The notes: generated by a model from the letters alone, not told the origin. A DNA stretch of 64,000 nt from Blasia pusilla (GCA_050084515.1 CM114271.1:18600001-18664000), one strand, 5' to 3'; shown: positions 33,801 to 45,793, numbered from the stretch's first letter. Numbers and translations: made by a program.

Positions 33801-35540
33801 CCACCAAGCTATTGACGTTACGGTGTTTCTAATTGCCACCAAATACAACCCTATGTATAGATAGATTGGAGCCGAGATGATGGGAAATAGTTGTCAGAAA
33901 ATAGATTGGTCAACCATTGGAAATATTGTCAAAATTTGAGGGATAGTGGTGAGTACTTTGAATCTTTTAATTTATCACAAAAGCCTTGGTTTACTCTTAT
34001 TGTTGTTCTTATCAAATTGTCAATTGGTGCCAAGAATAAGTGGATCAACTTTTCATTTCCATTGATTTGTACAAATATATTGTAATTAGTAACACATATA
34101 TCTAAACCATGATTTTATCCTTGACAAATGAAGGAGTTAAATCTATCAAAAAATTCTTGAATTCATGTTTGTGTTTGAGATTTCCTCCGCATTTTTGGAT
34201 TTTGAAATTTGGCGATCTTAGGTTTTAAGTTAGAAAAAATAGAATCGAGACAAAAAGACAAGTGAATGATACTCAATCCCCAATTTATGGACTCTCAAAC
34301 AACTATTGATGTGAAGGTCGTGTGGAAGAAGAACTTTAGTAATTTGGTGTATCTTTTAAGTTGTATGATTCTGATTTACCATTTGATTTGAAAAAGATTT
34401 TGATTCTCTACGGAGTGGGATTTTGCCATAAGTTTGTTGGCCTAACGTTATGCAATATTGGACTATACCTTTTAATAAGTGCTTTTCTCATGGAAAATTT
34501 TACCTTGTCCTAACTAGAATAGATACTAGAAGTTGCAGCATGTTAATGTTGGGAAGTTTTATATTTTATGGGCATCAAGAAAATATCCCCAAGAAAAAAA
34601 GAATTATGTACAAGATGATTAATCTTTTCATCCCCATGCATGACACAGGCTGCCCACTAATGTTTCTAATTTGTACCTCCTGTAATCCTAATCTTCAATT
34701 TTAGGCCAACCTGGTTTTGATAAGGAAACTCAGATATCAGCGTAAAAGTGTGTGGATGGTAAAAGAGGTCCAATCATACACAACAGCTTTCGCACTTTCG
34801 ATGTGTTGTCAAATACACAAACTATTCTCACTAGTCCTTACACTTTTTGATGCACTCTGATCTTAGAAGATGTTCATTACACATTCCAAGAAAACAGAAA
34901 CTTTTGTCACAAAATCAGAAACTGTTCTCACTAGTCCCACCCTTTTCGAAAAGGCTTTACTTCTTTAGGATATGATTGAAAAGGGCTTTACTTCCTTATG
35001 ACAAGGACTACCTAAAGAAGGATCTCTTCATTGCATTGAGACATTACTTCAGCTGATTTCACTAACATATTTGTTACTTTTCAGTTAAAATGATAATATC
35101 CATCCATAATTAGATGTCATGAATCCTTTCGGGTTGTTTTCCACATTCATTCTCACAGATCATTTACCTTCTATCTACTACAAAGCACTTTTTGCTATAA
35201 TTTTATGACGTGTTTTCTTAAATAAACACACTACCAACACTTCCTCCCATCTCCAACCACCACTCACTAAAAGCTGGTTGGTGAAGTCGCACATTATCCT
35301 CCAAATTTAGACTCTTGCAGAGGTTGTAAATTTCAAAATCTTCAATGCAGATCATCAATAGGATCTTCCTATCCCGGCTCTAATCTTCGACTGTTTAATA
35401 TTTCTCATCGAAAAGAATCTTTCTCTTTTATTAAAAAAAAATTTGGACAACTTGCAGGCAATATCCAAGACTACCGCAAAAGAACTAGTAGGAGAAAATT
35501 GCCACAACAGACCAAAAACCTGAGAAGCAAATACTTTTCT
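30840..35540. other. Long stretch without a supported gene
   Basis: AT-rich intergenic DNA. Items seen: a TTTA microsatellite followed by a G run at 33222-33253, a fragment of a dispersed repeat at about 32085-32285, and pyrimidine-rich DNA at 33380-33510. Open frames here are short and lack domain patterns. Confidence 0.5.
32085..32285 (-). repeat. Fragment of an unclassified dispersed repeat
   Basis: Shares an ordered series of motifs with 56500-56620: CTCATTACT, CAACATCCAAACACATTCA, a GGTTT...CCAAC segment, then CCCAAGTCTAGATCTTG. It is a diverged fourth member of the family also seen at 44800-45410 and 52492-53508. Confidence 0.5.
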
Positions 35541-35546
35541 AACTGG

Positions 35547-36282
35547 TTAGACTAATATATATTCATGCATTGATATGCTTGAAAATAGATGCCACAAGCA
35601 AAATATAACCGAAGGTAGATCCCAATTTGGTACAGATAATCTCCTTAATTTATCTTGCACTTTCAGTCGGAGTACAGCAATCAAAGCTTCACAATCTGCA
35701 TCAGTCATCTCCAAAAACTCTATCGAGGTTCTGGTTCCTCGAACTTGGATGTCACATTTTAATCTTGCTGATACTTCTTCATACTTTTGGCTGTGCTCCA
35801 AATTGCTCTTCTTATGCTCAGTGCTGGAGCCACCACATGGGACCGTGCGAGGTTTTCAATGAAACATTACAGACCTGTCTGAGAAGGGTAAAGACTATTT
35901 TAGTGCCCTGCAAATCATCCAAAGAAGGGTCTTATTCATCAACTCATTGCAAAGCCCTGTAAAGAAAAAATTCAAATCAACCAAAGAAGAAGTTTTTCCC
36001 TACAGAATGAACAAAATATTTCCCATTTGAGGAAAGAAATTGTATCCAATCCTTATCCATCAGATGGTAGTCCCTATATGCAGTAGAGAATTGCAACCAG
36101 AAAAAAGTTACTAACAAGAAGAACAGTGAATTAAGCACAACTCGCACCAGATCCCATTTGAAAGGTTGCCAGGAGGATTTGCACTTTGAGTTGCCCATCC
36201 AACTTATTCCATTGCACCATTGAACAACAAATCTAGCTTCTTTCACCCAGAATGTATAGTAATTTATATTCATAGGTTCCAC
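35547..36282 (-). CDS. Possible small minus-strand gene, unrecognised
   Basis: Two open segments could be exons of one minus-strand gene. One (36282 to about 36010) has a hydrophobic stretch VVLNSLFFLLVTFFWLQF, a likely membrane helix, followed by DKDWIQFLSSNGKYFVHS before a GTAGGG donor. The other (from about 35840 down to about 35610) reads EVSARLKCDIQVRGTRTSIEFLEMTDADCEALIAVL before GGTTATAT. The second has protein-like composition and candidate AG acceptors upstream. I do not recognise either, and the junction is not proved. Confidence 0.3.
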
Positions 36283-36768
36283 CTGTTAACTCTGCTTCCC
36301 AAATTTGAATTTCCACCAGTGGCACAAAACAGGAATCAGTCTAACAACCATATTTCTCCTTGACAGAACACAGAAGAGCGACTGCAGTCATCCATTACCC
36401 AGAACCGACATGAGCTCAAGCCTAAGACACCAGTTCCAAACATCCAAGTGGCAATCTTTGCATAGCAAACACATGTAAATACAAGACACTTCAATCTTAA
36501 ACTCACTGACAAAAGAATCTATAAGCAAGAAAGAAATTTTCATTTAAATCACCTCTAAATATTTCCAGCACGCGCACATGGTGATTCAGCAGACTCGAAC
36601 TGATGTTGTTTCCTACCTATTTTGTCATTAGAGATTAAACCCAGAGATGATTTGTGGCACAGTTTTCAGCTACACACGGTGAGCTACCATGATGAAAAAC
36701 CTCAGAGCATGCAAAAAGAGACTCTTCAAATCATAGCCGGAGAAATGACAGGGGATTAAACAAGGTTA

Positions 36769-36990
36769 TCAGTATTCAGTGGAAAGTGTCCAAGTTTTCC
36801 GAAATACCTTTTCATCTTCATCCACCAGAATGATACTCCTTTCAGGGTGCCATCTTTCACGACGTAGATTCAATTTGTACAGCTGTGGTGGGAAAAACAC
36901 CCTTCCTGGAATACAATCTGGTCGGCTCTCCAGTTTCACAACTTCCATCTCTCGCTCAATTCGGAACCACCACGCGTCTAGAAACAGGTT
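36769..36990 (-). pseudogene. Duplicated fragment of the MOM1-like SNF2 exon behind DPH1
   Basis: The minus strand reads VVKLESRPDCIPGRVF, PPQLYKLNLRRERWHP and SIILVDEDEK, clearly homologous to host exon 5717-5875 ([33 protein letters not shown]). Similarity continues past the exon donor into intron sequence (GGTATTTC, then CTGATAACCTTGTT), so this is a copy of genomic DNA and not of a spliced transcript. It begins within about 20 bases after the DPH1 stop, in another frame. Nothing else of the MOM1-like gene is seen beside it. Confidence 0.8.
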
Positions 36991-38455
36991 TTTTGGCGTA
37001 TGAAGAATTCCAGGGACCACCGTCTCGATCATAGTAATCCATAGGGTATGTCCCTCGCATAGGATCTTCAGAAGACACATTTGTTTTCTCCTCTTTTGCC
37101 TCTTTACAAGAAAATACTTCCGCACCTGCACCTGGTGTTTTTGAATCCTCTGATGGACTAGAAGTCATCGAGGCACACGAATAAGCATCACACTTGCAGT
37201 TCGATGACGCCAGAGCCTGCTTTCCAGCAGTTATTTGGGTGTCTCCGACTTCTACATCGCCGTTCCACCAAGGCTGAACAAAACCAAGAGCGACTTCCGC
37301 CTCATACGGAGTTAAAAGGGGGCTGCGAAATGCTTCGCCCCAATCGATTGATAGGCGTGGGCATGCAATTTGAATCCAGGCCCCGATGGTGTCAGCGAAC
37401 AGAGCCAATTTGGTTGGGGAGAGCTCAGAGATAAGAAAAACAGTGTATGGCAAAGATCTGGCTGCCAGGCGTTGCTCGACATGCGCCAAAGTCCGTGGAT
37501 TACCCTGCCGACCAAGCGTTCCAAGGACTACACCCCAAGCTTTAGCACTCTGCGCTTGCCTGATGGCTCTCATCCTAGCTTCTCTCATTCCCTTGTGATC
37601 GTACTCTTCGATGGTGATAAGCTTTGAATACGGGTCATAACGATATGCTTTTACTCCCGGATTCGCAATCATAAAAGCTTCAAGATGGAAACGTCCATCC
37701 GCAACAAAGACAAGCGTGTCCACTGATCCAGAAGGAAGAGCAGGCGATGTACATCCCAAAACCTCGCCCGGAGATAGAGGTTTCGCTTGAGGAACGGCAA
37801 TGTGGGCATACTCCGCTGCAAGAAGGGCTTTCGCGGCGTGAATCGCTGTAGAAAATTGAATGGTCCCTGCGATGGCAATCTTGGAACTTCTGACGAAATT
37901 CTCCTTCACAGTTTCAACTAAATGTTGTATGTCAATCTGAATATCCACAAACACGTAAAGACATGGTATAAGGGACATATCTATAGGGACGAGGCAGCTA
38001 TGTCCATAATGGACGAGGAAGTCTGCTCCTAGAGCGACCGCCGAAAAATCGTCCACGCAACATGCACCGTAAGTGACATCTCCAAGAACGAAACACTCTT
38101 CCACCCCCGCAAAAGTTTCCAAAATGTCACACACAGTCAAGGAATACAGAAGCAACCCTTCCGGAAACTGCAGAGCAACTTTCTTCGATCCCGCCTGCTT
38201 GAGCCTCCATATCGTTTTAGGAATTTCGAGGTTGTAATTACTGGGAAGCACAGCCATCGCTGCCTTCAGCGCCGGATCATTCAGTATCTGAGCAGGCACT
38301 AGCTGCCGAATAAAGCGTTTAGGGCCAGCAGACGACTTGGCAACCACCAATTCCGATTCCACCGAACTACCAGTTTTCTGAGTATTTGAAGACATCGTGC
38401 AAGCGACCGCGTTCGACGTACTCTCCTCAATCCCATCACCCATGTCTGCGTTCAT
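36956..38455 (-). CDS. DPH1: Diphthamide biosynthesis protein 1 (2-(3-amino-3-carboxypropyl)histidine synthase subunit 1)
   Basis: DPH1 forms a radical SAM iron-sulfur heterodimer with DPH2. It transfers the aminocarboxypropyl group of S-adenosylmethionine to a histidine of elongation factor 2, the first step of diphthamide synthesis in the cytosol. The N-terminal block ALPxNYN-type [20 protein letters not shown], then [28 protein letters not shown] and [13 protein letters not shown], is diagnostic. The three cluster cysteines are represented by GACC, LGCTSP and [11 protein letters not shown] use the ATG at 38455; the frame is open upstream to 38515 and beyond but with no ATG. About 499 residues, longer than human DPH1 (about 440) through a Ser/Lys-rich C-terminal tail ending [16 protein letters not shown]. 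No intron is visible. Confidence 0.92.
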   Translation of the reverse strand: MNADMGDGIEESTSNAVACTMSSNTQKTGSSVESELVVAKSSAGPKRFIRQLVPAQILNDPALKAAMAVLPSNYNLEIPKTIWRLKQAGSKKVALQFPEGLLLYSLTVCDILETFAGVEECFVLGDVTYGACCVDDFSAVALGADFLVHYGHSCLVPIDMSLIPCLYVFVDIQIDIQHLVETVKENFVRSSKIAIAGTIQFSTAIHAAKALLAAEYAHIAVPQAKPLSPGEVLGCTSPALPSGSVDTLVFVADGRFHLEAFMIANPGVKAYRYDPYSKLITIEEYDHKGMREARMRAIRQAQSAKAWGVVLGTLGRQGNPRTLAHVEQRLAARSLPYTVFLISELSPTKLALFADTIGAWIQIACPRLSIDWGEAFRSPLLTPYEAEVALGFVQPWWNGDVEVGDTQITAGKQALASSNCKCDAYSCASMTSSPSEDSKTPGAGAEVFSCKEAKEEKTNVSSEDPMRGTYPMDYYDRDGGPWNSSYAKKPVSRRVVVPN

Positions 38456-38702
38456 GAAAACCAACAACTCGGATAGCTTCGCTCCAGCGAAAGCCCCCAA
38501 AACACGTTCTTTCAAGGTCGTGATTCCCAGGCTACCACATCCGGGGCAACATCCTTGAACACGAGCAGCGAGCGCTTATGCTTCATGAGTACTCTCAGCA
38601 AGCTGTCTCCAGCCGCGACGAGAAAATCCTCGACGCCATCTTCCCCGCAGCAGTCAGGCGTCGCACTCGCGAGATGGCTTACACGAGAGTAGTGAGAGTT
38701 TC

Positions 38703-38747
38703 GCGGGGGTGGAAGAGTGTTTCGTTCTTGGAGATGTCACTTACGGT
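38703..38747 (+). repeat. Perfect 45-base inverted copy of DPH1 coding sequence
   Basis: This plus-strand stretch equals, base for base over 45 bases, the reverse complement of 38066-38110 inside DPH1 (the segment encoding [14 protein letters not shown]). It lies about 250 bases upstream of the DPH1 start in the opposite orientation. Flanking bases are only loosely similar upstream and unrelated downstream. Confidence 0.9.
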
Positions 38748-38759
38748 CTCACTCTAACA

Positions 38760-39770
38760 AAAGTTTTTCGATTAGTATTTTATTTCACGTGCCACATGTC
38801 TTTTTGGGCTTATAATTACTTGACACTGGACATATTTTCCTTTTCGATTTGTAAAGGCATTTCCACCTATTTAATATTCCACCTATTTAAGAGTTATTTG
38901 TTGTTATAAGAGGGTGGATAGGGTGCGGGTACCTTTCACCCGTGCTGCACACGGACACCATCTAGTATCTCATAAAGAGGAACAAGTTAAATATCACATG
39001 CATGTGATATTTCGTCACGTGGATAGGTTAGATGGAAACCTCGGGCCTAAGTTGAGTTAGTTAACCTTGATTCTTATTTGGGATTTTCCTTTGAAATAAG
39101 GTTTAAAATGTTATGTTCTCTTCACTGACTGACGGACATTAGAGACTCTGGTCCTTACTAGTAGTCGATTACGAGTGCAGGCGTTGTAGGATGCAAGTTG
39201 TTCTGCAAGTAACTTGTCAACCACCCCATGTGAATAGAGATGCGAATAGAGATGTTAGCCTAAAAAAAATATTTGGACTCCATGTCAATATTAGTTAGAT
39301 ATTCTTCGTATTAATAATTTCTCCACACCATGTTACTCCCTCGTGTTAACGTACCCTCGATGTTACTATCCCTATCCCTCCATGTCGTGTTAGCCTTTCT
39401 CCGCCCGTTAGTGTTAGTGCTTCTTAGAGCACTAACAATGCGTATTTTTTATCGTGTCGTGATAAAAAAATACTAACACGGCATGTTAAAATACCCTGGT
39501 TTTGGTTAAAAAAAACCAAAACCATACTGGTTAATATGGGTGCTAATGACTAGTAAACTTACGCACTTAAACGTGCAATGTACGGGTTCTTTGCCACATA
39601 TCTACATATTCCAAGTACAATTCGCACAGGGGCAATAAGAAAAAATAAAATATATATGTAGAAAAAGGATGGGAAACCCATCACGATACAAAAGAGGGGG
39701 CATGGAGACCCAAAAAATAGACCTCAAGAGTCCGGAACCGGCCCCGAGGAGAAAGAAGGGGGCCTTCCTC
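38760..39770. other. Gene-free stretch with a cluster of hairpins
   Basis: No coding signal. Three short inverted repeats stand in a row at 39408-39526 (GTTAGTGCTT/AGCACTAAC, GTATTTTTTATC/GATAAAAAAATAC, TGGTTTTGGTT/AACCAAAACCA), which may be a miniature inverted-repeat element or a derivative. Sequence before and after is AT-rich. Confidence 0.45.
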
Positions 39771-39771
39771 C

Positions 39772-40257
39772 CTAACGACCAAAATCACCAACAGCAGAGA
39801 CAATATCAGCGACACCTAGAGAACTATGACTACTACTAAGTGGGCCTCTAGCCTTGGCGTCTCCAACCGCCTGAGCCCGCCGTAGAAGCCCATTTGCCTG
39901 GGCGCGCTGCAAAGCTATGGAGACCCGTTGCCTACAATAAAGTATCACAGTGGCTAAGGACAACCCATTTCTCGACTGGAGCTGATGGGCGCAATCCATA
40001 AGGAACGAGTCAAACCTCTCCCCCATCGCCCTATACATCTCAATGGCTAGGGGGATAAATTGATGTTTGTTATGAAGTCGACTATAAATTTGGGTCTTCT
40101 TGACCGCCGCCGCTGCTCCCTGTAGCAATCTCCCTTGTGCTACCACTTGGGCTCGCACCGCCTTGGGGTTCCAAAGACCGCCTTGTTTGGGGTATTGGGT
40201 CCATCCGGAAGTGTTCGAGTTGGGTTGCTCTTGCCCAGGTAATGGGTCGCTTTCCAT
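39772..40257 (-). pseudogene. Probable retroelement protein fragment, unrecognised family
   Basis: A 161-codon minus-strand frame containing HNKHQFIPLAIEMYRAMG, LYCRQRVSIALQRAQANGLL and ending VADIVSAVGDFGR. The pattern F-x-PLA-x-E followed by a helical QRxxxALQRAQA segment reminds me of tails of retroelement polyproteins in lower plants, but I cannot name the family. No RT, integrase or transposase motifs stand next to it. It might instead be a short host gene. Confidence 0.3.
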
Positions 40258-41099
40258 CTTTCCACTTTTGCGCTCGTGAGGAGGTTACAAAGTGCCCGCT
40301 CTGGATTTTGATTGGTACCTTCACTCTTTTAGGTTTAGGATGTTATGGTGCGAGGAGGGGTGTTAGAGCAATTTCATAGGATACAACTTCCATGGGTGTG
40401 TTGTTGGACCCGCATACCCTCTTTTTCTTGGGCCACTCCTATATACATTGTCATAAAGCTCCCGCCCACACGGTCTTCCAAGTGTGGCCCCGGCCTTCAC
40501 CTAGACGATCGCGAAGGGGGTGGTCTTTGAAACTCCCTAGTGTTTGGAGGCATGCTTCTTGCTTGTATTTGCGCTCATTCTAAATGGATTTGTTGCACTG
40601 GAGCACTCATTTTTCAATAATTTCGTTTCATTCTCAAATAGGAAAATGAAAAAATTTAGATTGAGGGTGAATAGGCACTTAAGATTTATGTTTCTCATTC
40701 TATGACGATCCACAAAACCATCAAATATTGTTGGGATTGAGTGTGACCGTACCACATGAGCCACAAATGTTTTAAAAAATGGATTAAGAAAAATATGTAT
40801 GAATGAAAAAATGAAACGAAGTCAAACAAGTATCGGGCCAAATGAGTGGGAATATTGTACTCAAATCCATAAGTTCAAATGTCCATCACCAAGAGAATCA
40901 AGAATATTTGGTGTTTATGATAGTGGTACTCACATTCAAGAACCCATTAGTATGGATATTTTTGTTGATTTGAGTGAAGAAGAGCTCAACAATCTTGAAT
41001 CTCAAGCGTCCTTTATGCATATTATATTTAATGAGGAGAAGAAAATAAAATTAGTGGAAGGTCATTCATGAGAAGATTTGGACTTATAATTGATGATTT

Positions 41100-41430
41100 T
41101 CTTTACAATCACATTGTCACTCGAACATAGAGAGCTTCAAGTTATTCCACCCGTAGTACTTCGAGATACTAGATACCACCTATCTCTTATGATAATGTCT
41201 ATTGAAACGTTTCCATCGACAATACATGAAGGAGATCCATTAGAACACATATTTGATAGATGTACATAAAAAAACAAGACTAACAATAGAAAATATTTTT
41301 GGTCATTTAAAAGGAAGATGAAAAATTCTATGCAATTGTCTAATGTCCCTAGAAATGCTTTCTAAAGTAACGCTAGGATGTGGAGTTTTGCATAACTTTG
41401 TTATGCAATACCAAGAGACCCTACCACAAG
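41100..41430 (+). pseudogene. PIF/Harbinger-type transposase remnant
   Basis: Scattered frames carry the tail of a Harbinger-like DDE transposase: PPVVLRDTRYHLSLMIM (compare the family's GDxAYPLxPxLM), then TIENIFGHLKGR-stop-KILCN (ENxFGxLKxRWxIL) and VTLGCGVLHNFV. Stops and a frame change show it is dead. Terminal inverted repeats were not located. The frame at 40799-41071 just upstream (EWEYCTQIHKFKCPSPRESR) may belong to it but is not diagnostic. Confidence 0.6.
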
Positions 41431-41579
41431 ACAACATTCAAGGAAGTGTTGTTCTTTTTTTTTTTAAAGTCAATGTATACAATGAGGAGAAGAATAATCT
41501 CATACAAATTAGTGCAAGCAACATTTTTCAAGGAGTTTTGTGACACACATGCCTACCCGAGTCATAATAGAATTTGAGA

Positions 41580-44500
41580 TAGATCATATATAGTTATATT
41601 TCATGAGTAGAAGTTGTTGATGATTATCCACCTCGCGTTTCTCTCTCCAACTCAAGCTTCATACAACGAAGTCTAAATATTTAAGAAATTAGCTCCAACT
41701 TTTTATCTTCTTATTGGGATTTCTTCTCACTTTTCTCCTTTAAAAATTGAATAAAGGAAATCATTGATTATGTAAAACTATCATTGACATCTCTTCACTT
41801 TCTTTTTTTTGTTTGTTTGTCTTGCAACACCCAATCAAGAGCATGCTTTCCTTCTTGGATTTTTTTGGAAGGTGGAACTTCACTTGAACTACTTTTAAAT
41901 GTGGGTTTGAGATGTGTCTATTAGTACCTCTAATGCTGTATTCGTTAATGGATGAATAGGTGGATCATTTAGGTGATATACATATCCACTCAGTTAAATC
42001 TAATGCCACTCCTCGATCATGAAATGCAACATAAATCAACTTTGAATATCAAGAATGTTACCATGCGTGGTCCTCATCATAAAATTAACAAGCTTTGTCT
42101 CACTAAACATTCCTACTTCAAGAAACCATGCATAAAATAGTTCAAATACATCCATAATGACCAAAAATAATATCTCAATAAACACCTCCTTATTCCCCAT
42201 ATGAGTATGTATAGTCAAGAAAAAAAACAAATACATCAACATATGAAGAAATAAAAATGAGAGACCTAGCTCCCTAGAATGTGCAATATTTGTGAAATGC
42301 CTCTTTAGTCAAATTGTGTGCTCTTGTTTGTGCCATAACTCCCTTCTCACTCCAGAATTCACAAAACCCGCAACTTTAAATGGGCATACAATAAGGGTAA
42401 TCGACATACATATATAGATGATTTAGATTGTGAATGGAGTTGCGCTTCTTTATGTGGCTTTGTTACTTGGACAAGAGTCACTCTGGCTTCACGCGAAGCC
42501 AAATAAGGATGGTTCCACGTAAACCAGCCTTCTAGCTTTGAATTACTAGCAACCATGTCATCTGGACCCAACAAATAGAGTGTACTGAGGCAAGGATGTG
42601 AGGGGTGGGATTTGAATGGACACATAACAAACACCCATGCAATACACAGGTTCATCATGGGTAATCTCAATAATCCATCATTATCACTTCAAAATTGATC
42701 CCAAAATCAACCCCGTGGTTGAGTATGTACCTTAAGTGGCCCCCAAAATAGACCTTGAGTGATTTGAAGACACATGTCATAATCCAAGAGGTTAAATTTC
42801 CAAGTGTAAGAAGGAGGGATGTTCAAAAATCAAGAGGCCACTCTCCCATATTAGTAAAGATATGACAAGTTACAATAAACCAAAAGAGAGTAATTAGGAC
42901 TACTCAAAGTGGCTCGACCTTGACCTTGTCATCATCCCTCTCTATATGAATCACGTTTTCCTATAAATGGAGATGGTAAGTCACATTTTCTTGCCATTGA
43001 TCGCTCATGACAATAGTTGTGAGTCAAAATTTTGATTAATTGAGAATCAAAAAATATTCCACCGTCGTTGATTGTATCATCCGACCTTATTTTATATCTT
43101 TACTTTAAGCAACAAAAACCTTGACCAACACCTTAGTGCTCAGCCAAGGTTTGGAGTTGAGCTTGAGGAACAGACCTATTGAAAACTGAGAACTTTTGGC
43201 TCTACAACTCCAAATTTCCAAAGGACCAAGAAGAGGGTGTTAGAGATGCAAATTGTCTAGAGATGTAGGCCCCTACACTTGATTCTCATTTGGGAGCATC
43301 AAGTGCAACTTCTCTCAGGCTATAAGCTCAAAAAAATTCTTCTGAGCCATAAGACTTGCCAACCTATCCACCGTATTTTGCCAAGAAGCTAATAGATTCT
43401 TGCTTCAATGGAACCCTCCACCGGCCACCATCAACCAAGAAGTTTCTCACATTTTTGCATATCGAAGGAACTTCATTAAGAAGTCTAAGTATTGATATGC
43501 CATAATGGCCATCTTGGAGGATAAGAGTCATGCGAGAGTTCTTGCTATAGACAAAGAGATAGAAAAATTGGAACAGCAAAGAGCTTGTAGCTAGGGAGGT
43601 CACTAAGAGAAACAAACTTCGCAAAGAGTCTAAATTGATTATAAAGTGCATGAAGGTTGGGATGCCCAAGGAGGATATCAAAAACTTCATTCATATGCTT
43701 TCTCCCCTTTAGAAGGAGACATAAGATTACATGATATGATTCTGAGCGCCATACTTTAAGTGGCAAAGATCTCTCCCATGGGATATGTTAATGAGAGATA
43801 AAAGTGGCATCTATATTCTCATAGATAAATTATACAATTTCAAGACCCAAACTAAAATTTTGAATATTGATTCAAATTCCTAAATTCCTTATGTGTTTAC
43901 ACTAAATTTAGTAGAAGATTGATACCATGTTTAGTGCTCAAAGTCAACAAATGATGTCACTACTATTACTATCTTGATTTTAAATATGCCTAAATCTACC
44001 CACACATTGATCTTAGAATTGATAAGGAAACTCATGTCATACTCTTGTTGTTGGATGTTAGAATGGTTATTAATCACAAGTAAGACAAATCTTTTGATCT
44101 GAGAAATCATTTTCATATAAATTCTATCACATATAAACCATGGTATATGTATCCACCCTCTAAAAGTTTTGTCACATTCCACTTCCCAAATTACTCTCTA
44201 AGTGTATTTAGAATTCATAGGGTGACCGTAAGTGATTAACTTGTTTCCAAAAGAGTACTCACTAATCATAGTGCCTTGATCTTAGAGGGATAGTAAGCAA
44301 TCACTCTAGATCTTAGTGGTAACTCACATAGAGGAAAAATGTATTCCTTGGGTTGGAAGAATTTCTTAGTGAGTGCTCAATCTCAGATTTCTTTGATCTA
44401 TGAGGGTATTCACTCTTATCCATGCTAGTATAATCTTTCTCTCTAATTGATATAAGAACTTGCATCATCCACTCTTAGAATTATCATACTTACTAAGTTG

Positions 44501-44790
44501 TTTAACATGTGACTTAATCTTCTCCATGCTCTACATCATGTGGTGTACAATTAGTTGGAGCATGGATAGTGTTTTGCTAGTAGAGATCAAGAATTTAAAA
44601 TTTCTCTTCTAGGTATTCATCAAGTAAAGTGACGTTGTGGGAAAATTCAAGAAATTGGTATCTAATTTTTTACTGACCTTCAAGTACGGGAGTGGATGAT
44701 TGAATGATTTTTTTAATCAAGACACACATAATGACTATTTCCCTATGACTTTGAGGTAAAAGATCCCTTATCCTCTTATCAATAAGATTC
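41580..44790. other. Long AT-rich stretch without a supported gene
   Basis: Only short frames without family resemblance. The composition is AT-rich and uniform, compatible with old decayed transposons. I see no LTR, RNA gene or tandem array. Confidence 0.5.
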
Positions 44791-44799
44791 CGCTCCAAA

Positions 44800-45410
44800 G
44801 TGCCGTGCACTTGCTTCTCTTGAACGTCAATCTCTACTGTTGCGGAAACGTACCTTCAATAGATGATGCTCTCACTAATGTATGGCCGAGTTGATAACTC
44901 GGAGAGTTGGAAGGCTGATTCACTCATACCATACTAATGTGAGTGTGTTTGGATGCAGAACATCAAGCTCAACGTTCCTACTTCCCTACTTCCCAATACG
45001 GGTAAGTTTACCAAGACTTGGGACAAACTTTCTCAATATTTTAGGCACTTAAAACGACATTCACATGCCTAGCAGTACCAATTTTCCAATGGACCTAATG
45101 TAAACCCCTAACCGAGACCCACGTAAATGAGCCGCGGGTTGGAATCCAAGAGTGACCTCCGAAATCCACTTTATTGGACTTGGTTTGGGTTTCGAATCCC
45201 AACGCTAAACTCCCTATCTATTCTGTGTCCTTGGTTCTCCCTAGGACAGCCCAAAGTGGAGTTTGAGTCTTAACATTCTTGGAGACCTTCTCCCTTACTA
45301 GTAACTCAAGGGTTCTCTCGCCCCCCTAATCTTTGGGAAAAGACTCTCGGGTCCCTCTTTTTGGACGGATGGTTCTCAATGAGCCTCAACAACTCATATA
45401 AGGTTCACAT
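44800..45410 (-). repeat. Unclassified dispersed repeat, copy 1
   Basis: On the minus strand this aligns with 52910-53500: GAAAGTTTGTCCCAAGTCT, GGTTGAGCTTGAT-type and GATTGACGTTCAAG motifs occur in the same order, as do CTAATC/GGGAAAG and CGGAGGTCAC/CGGAGATCCC segments. An inner block of about 75 bases, including GTGAGTGTGTTTGGATGCAG, is inverted relative to copies 2 and 3. A CCGAGTT/AACTCGG hairpin lies at about 44887-44903. Confidence 0.6.
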
Positions 45411-45793
45411 TTCCATCCATGTTATGTGTGTAAAAGATCTTGAGGGTAGATTGTAAAATTAGTTGCTAAAAAAGCCGTGAATCCTCGAAAGTCCTCTCCA
45501 ATTATTCAAATAATTGGTCGCGAGCATAAACATCTAAAACTCAAGCTTGTCTTCAATGTGACTCTCCGAATCCTTTTCATCTAAATCAATCTTAATAAGA
45601 TCCACGTTTGGACCAAGTAGGTTAGAATCTTTATTATCAAGGACTTGTGAGTAATTTGAGTTACTTAACACCTCATCTAAATCATGACTATCTCCATAAA
45701 GTAATTTGGTTTCAAGGACCCCTTGGATAGCCATGAGAACTTCCTACCTTTCTATGATCTTTAATATTTTCTTTTTGATTTTTAGAGTGAGGT

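Noticed and set aside
45186-45202. GGTTTCGAATCCC resembling a tRNA T-arm
   Set aside because: No acceptor, D-arm or anticodon stem around it; it belongs to the dispersed repeat at 44800-45410.
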